Source: Tsuneonella dongtanensis
GTDB lineage: Bacteria > Pseudomonadota > Alphaproteobacteria > Sphingomonadales > Sphingomonadaceae
Assembly (NCBI RefSeq): GCF_001698205.1
Contig: NZ_CP016591.1
Coordinates: 992,001-1,056,000 of the forward strand
Length of the DNA stretch: 64,000 bases
Direction of reading: 5' to 3'
Notes under the pieces: model-generated
Database searches by the model: none
Told to the model about the DNA's origin: nothing
Seen by the model: the letters and a program-made list of their open reading frames with translations, nothing else
Shown here: positions 61,467-64,000 of the stretch, piece by piece
How the letters are laid out: each line of letters begins with the position of its first letter
How positions within the stretch are numbered: the stretch's first letter is position 1
Program-made: the position numbers and the translations under genes

Positions 61467-64000
61467 TTACTGGCCCGCTGCCGGCTGGGGCAGCGCCCGC
61501 ACTTCGAGCGCCTTTGCCGGATCGAGGTACCGCTGCGCGGCTGCCTGCAGGTCCTTCGCAGTAATCGCGTTCATGACGTCAGCCCGCTGGCGGCGCCGGT
61601 CGAGCAGCTCGGGCCGGCTCTGCGCCTCGGTGACGAGGCTCGACCACCCGCTGTTCTCGCGCAACTGGCGGTCCCAGCGCTGGACGATAGGCTGCCGCGC
61701 CCGCAGGATTTCATCCTCGCTCGGAGGAGCGGCGATGAGGCCTGCCGCAATACGCTTCACCGCAGCGGCCACGGTGTCCATCGATGCCGGCTCGGCGGGC
61801 GCGAAGGCCACGAGGAACCCGTAGTCGTCGAACGTGAGCGATGCACTGGACAGCGCCTGCGGGGTGTAGCTCGCACCCAGTTCCTCGCGCAGCACGTCGG
61901 TCAAACGGAGCTGCATCACCGCGGCGAGAAGTTCGCGCTCGAGCGTGTCCTTGTGATCCTTTCCGTCTTCGGTCGACCACGCAACCCCGATCAGGCCCTG
62001 GTCTGCGGCGCCGTTGTGCGGGATCGTCCGCACCGCCCTGTCGGCGGGGAAGACCAGCGGGCTGACCGGCGCTGATGCCGCCCCCGGTTCGCCTCGTGCC
62101 GACAGTGCGCCCAGCGTCGATGCGACCGCGGCGATCATGGCCGCCTCGTCGATGTCGCCCACGAGGCCGATCTCGATTCCGCCCTTGGAGAGCTGCGGTG
62201 TCAGCGCTGCACGCACATCGTCCATCGTGATGGCAGGGAGCGCGGCCGGGTCGCCCAGGCCGACACGATCGTCACCGCTCGCGAGCACGGTCGAAAGCGC
62301 CGAGCCGAACCGCTGAGTCGGGTTGCCGAGGATGTTCTTGGCGAGAACCGGCGCAACGCCGGCCCACTGCGCGCCGGTCGTCGCGCGCCATGCGGGATCG
62401 GTGATCTGCGCGGCGATGAGCTTCAACTGCAGGCCGATGTCCTCGCGGGTCGAAGACCCGGCCGAAACGATGGCGTCGCCTTCGACCGAAAGTCCGGTCG
62501 ATGCCTTGCGGCCGGCAAGGATGCGGCGAAGTTCTTCGGGGTCGTGCTGGCCCAGACCGTCGCTTTGGGTCATGATGCCCGCGGCGATGTCGAGCCCCGG
62601 CTTGCCTTGCGGGAACACGCGAGCGCCCGACCCGATTTCGGCCCGCCACAGGACCTGACCCGGCACGAAGTCGGTCTTCTTCATGTTGAGCTGGACGCCG
62701 TTGGCGAACCGCACGGTGCGGATGCCGAGGTCGGCGATCGTGGTATCGGCCACGACCTTGCCTGCGGGACCGAACGTTTCATAGGCGAACGCCTTCGTCA
62801 CTTCCTCGACCGGAGCAGTGACCGCGACCTTCGCGCTTTCCGTCAGCGCGGCTGCGATGGCGGGGTTTCCGCCTTCGACGACGGTCTTGGTGGACACGTG
62901 GACCAAGGTCGGTCCGCCGTCCCACAAGCCGGCGAAAGCGGCGCTGACCGCAGCGGCATCGATCGAATCCGAGATCGCCTGGTATGCGGCAAGTGCGGTC
63001 TCAGGGGCCAGGGGTACCTGGTCGGAGAGCGAAGCGCGGGTGAGTGCGTCTGCGATCGCGCTGCTCTTGCGCCCGTCGGCCTGTTCGGCCGCGTTCTTGA
63101 GATTGGCGAGGATGTTGGCCTTGATTTCGGTGATCTCGCTGGCCGTGAAACCGTACTGCCGCGCCCTGCGAAGCTGCTGCTCGCCTATAGTGGTCGCGGC
63201 CTTCCATTCACCGTCCTTGGCGATCACGAGCAAGGTGGCGACCTGCGCGCTGCGCCCGAGGTCCTGCGCCATGGCCTGGCCGCCGATGATCGGGCTGCCG
63301 TCCTGCCGGGCGAGGGCATTGAAGCGGTTGGCGAGCGCCTGGTTGGCGATCGCCTCGAGATAGTCGCGGCGGACATCGGCGACGGTGTTTGTCGCGGTAC
63401 GCGCCGGGGTGACCCGGTCGAACTGGATCAGTTCGGCGATCGACGGATCGGAAAAGGTCGCGACGACCGGCTGAGCCGGTACGGCAATCGTGGGAAGATA
63501 GTTCTCGCGGGCTTCGCCGGTCCCCTTCCGGCCCGAGAAGCGCTTCTTGATCTCGGCCTCCATCGCATCGACGTCGACGTCGCCGACCACGACCAGCGTC
63601 GCCCGTTCGGGGCGATAATAGCCGTTGTAATAGGCCCGCAGGCCCTCGGCGCTGATCGCGCGGATGGAGTCGGGATCGCCGACGAGTTGCGGACCGAACC
63701 GCGAACCGGGGATACCCTTCTGCAGCAGGTCAAGCAGGCGGCGCAGCGGCGGCGTATTCCGCTGGTTGTATTCGGACACCAGGATGCCGCGCTCGCGGTC
63801 GACCGCGGCCTGCGCGATCGTCAGCTCCGAGGCGATCTCGCGCATGACAGTGAAGCCCGCGTCGACGGTCTCGGGATTGAGGTTCGGCAGGTCGAGCTTG
63901 TAGGTCGTGTGCTCGATATCGGTTTCGGCGTTGGAGTCGGCGCCAAAGGCCAACCCGAGCCGTTCGAGCCGCTTGATGAGTTCGCCTTCGGGAATGTTGG
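61467..64000 (-). CDS. M16 family metallopeptidase (5' end outside window)
   Basis: At least 844 residues of an insulinase-like peptidase with two M16 halves. The frame is open to the right edge, and the last bases encode NIPEGELIKRLERLGLAFGADSNA, matching the part just after the HxxEH metal motif, so the start and motif lie outside. Visible: IAQAAVDRERGILVSEYNQR (downstream acidic residue), RPERATLVVVGDVDVDAMEAEIKKRFSG (first domain), and in the second half GLDIAAGIMTQSDGLG and EIGLVGDIDEAAMIAAVASTLGAL. Likely an envelope protease. Its stop is near the tRNA hairpin. Confidence 0.88.
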   Translation of the reverse strand, partial: NIPEGELIKRLERLGLAFGADSNAETDIEHTTYKLDLPNLNPETVDAGFTVMREIASELTIAQAAVDRERGILVSEYNQRNTPPLRRLLDLLQKGIPGSRFGPQLVGDPDSIRAISAEGLRAYYNGYYRPERATLVVVGDVDVDAMEAEIKKRFSGRKGTGEARENYLPTIAVPAQPVVATFSDPSIAELIQFDRVTPARTATNTVADVRRDYLEAIANQALANRFNALARQDGSPIIGGQAMAQDLGRSAQVATLLVIAKDGEWKAATTIGEQQLRRARQYGFTASEITEIKANILANLKNAAEQADGRKSSAIADALTRASLSDQVPLAPETALAAYQAISDSIDAAAVSAAFAGLWDGGPTLVHVSTKTVVEGGNPAIAAALTESAKVAVTAPVEEVTKAFAYETFGPAGKVVADTTIADLGIRTVRFANGVQLNMKKTDFVPGQVLWRAEIGSGARVFPQGKPGLDIAAGIMTQSDGLGQHDPEELRRILAGRKASTGLSVEGDAIVSAGSSTREDIGLQLKLIAAQITDPAWRATTGAQWAGVAPVLAKNILGNPTQRFGSALSTVLASGDDRVGLGDPAALPAITMDDVRAALTPQLSKGGIEIGLVGDIDEAAMIAAVASTLGALSARGEPGAASAPVSPLVFPADRAVRTIPHNGAADQGLIGVAWSTEDGKDHKDTLERELLAAVMQLRLTDVLREELGASYTPQALSSASLTFDDYGFLVAFAPAEPASMDTVAAAVKRIAAGLIAAPPSEDEILRARQPIVQRWDRQLRENSGWSSLVTEAQSRPELLDRRRQRADVMNAITAKDLQAAAQRYLDPAKALEVRALPQPAAGQ

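Overview
This is 64 kb of visibly G+C-rich, densely coded chromosomal DNA from an alphaproteobacterium, most likely order Sphingomonadales (Erythrobacteraceae/Sphingomonadaceae). The clues are three large TonB-dependent receptors, a DUF1465 (RcdA-type) protein beside DUF465 (YdcH) genes, a GAF-containing PtsP, a ybgF/cpoB-tilS pair and an Entner-Doudoroff operon of zwf-edd-glk-eda. I see no rRNA, integrase, transposase or CRISPR array. One tRNA, Arg(TCT), is present. The first gene (5-oxoprolinase) and the last gene (M16 peptidase) run off the window.

Left part (1-9.9 kb): a fused 5-oxoprolinase is translationally coupled to two membrane proteins (DUF969, DUF979). These are followed by DUF2891, a class II aldolase and an orphan [2Fe-2S] subunit of the molybdenum hydroxylase type. 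A Fur-box-preceded siderophore receptor faces them. From 10 to 23.4 kb lie housekeeping and stress genes: arsC, MFS, lipB, an old yellow enzyme, EamA, nadA-DUF2254, MBL hydrolase/DUF4230, glpK and DUF1465. From 23.4 to 32.9 kb come two divergent YdcH proteins, ptsP, a RodZ-like regulator, cpoB-tilS, an L,D-transpeptidase, a transglutaminase-like protein, and a MaoC / CoA-ester lyase / YjbQ trio.

Central metabolism (32.9-40.6 kb): zwf, edd, glk, eda and a PEP carboxylase-family gene form one run whose reading frames all overlap. It would carry glucose phosphorylation, the Entner-Doudoroff route and possibly anaplerosis in one transcript. The PEP carboxylase homologue lacks several canonical catalytic motifs. 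A Crp/Fnr regulator and a very large DUF2339 membrane protein follow.

Right part (43.9-57.7 kb) is the most unusual. It holds a PhoB-like response regulator with a degenerate receiver, a TonB receptor paired with a probable beta-helix lipoprotein, a small TPR-like protein, and a compact VirB-type type IV secretion operon (virB1-2-3-4-6-9-10-11). This operon has no virB5, virB7, virB8 or virD4. A well-formed 11-bp-phased Pho-box-like repeat lies 39 bp before virB1, and weaker phased repeats precede the lipoprotein and response-regulator genes. The inference is a phosphate-responsive envelope or secretion island; this is a hypothesis from motifs, not shown. The window ends with another TonB receptor, a queuosine-precursor transporter (yhhQ type), tRNA-Arg and an M16 peptidase.
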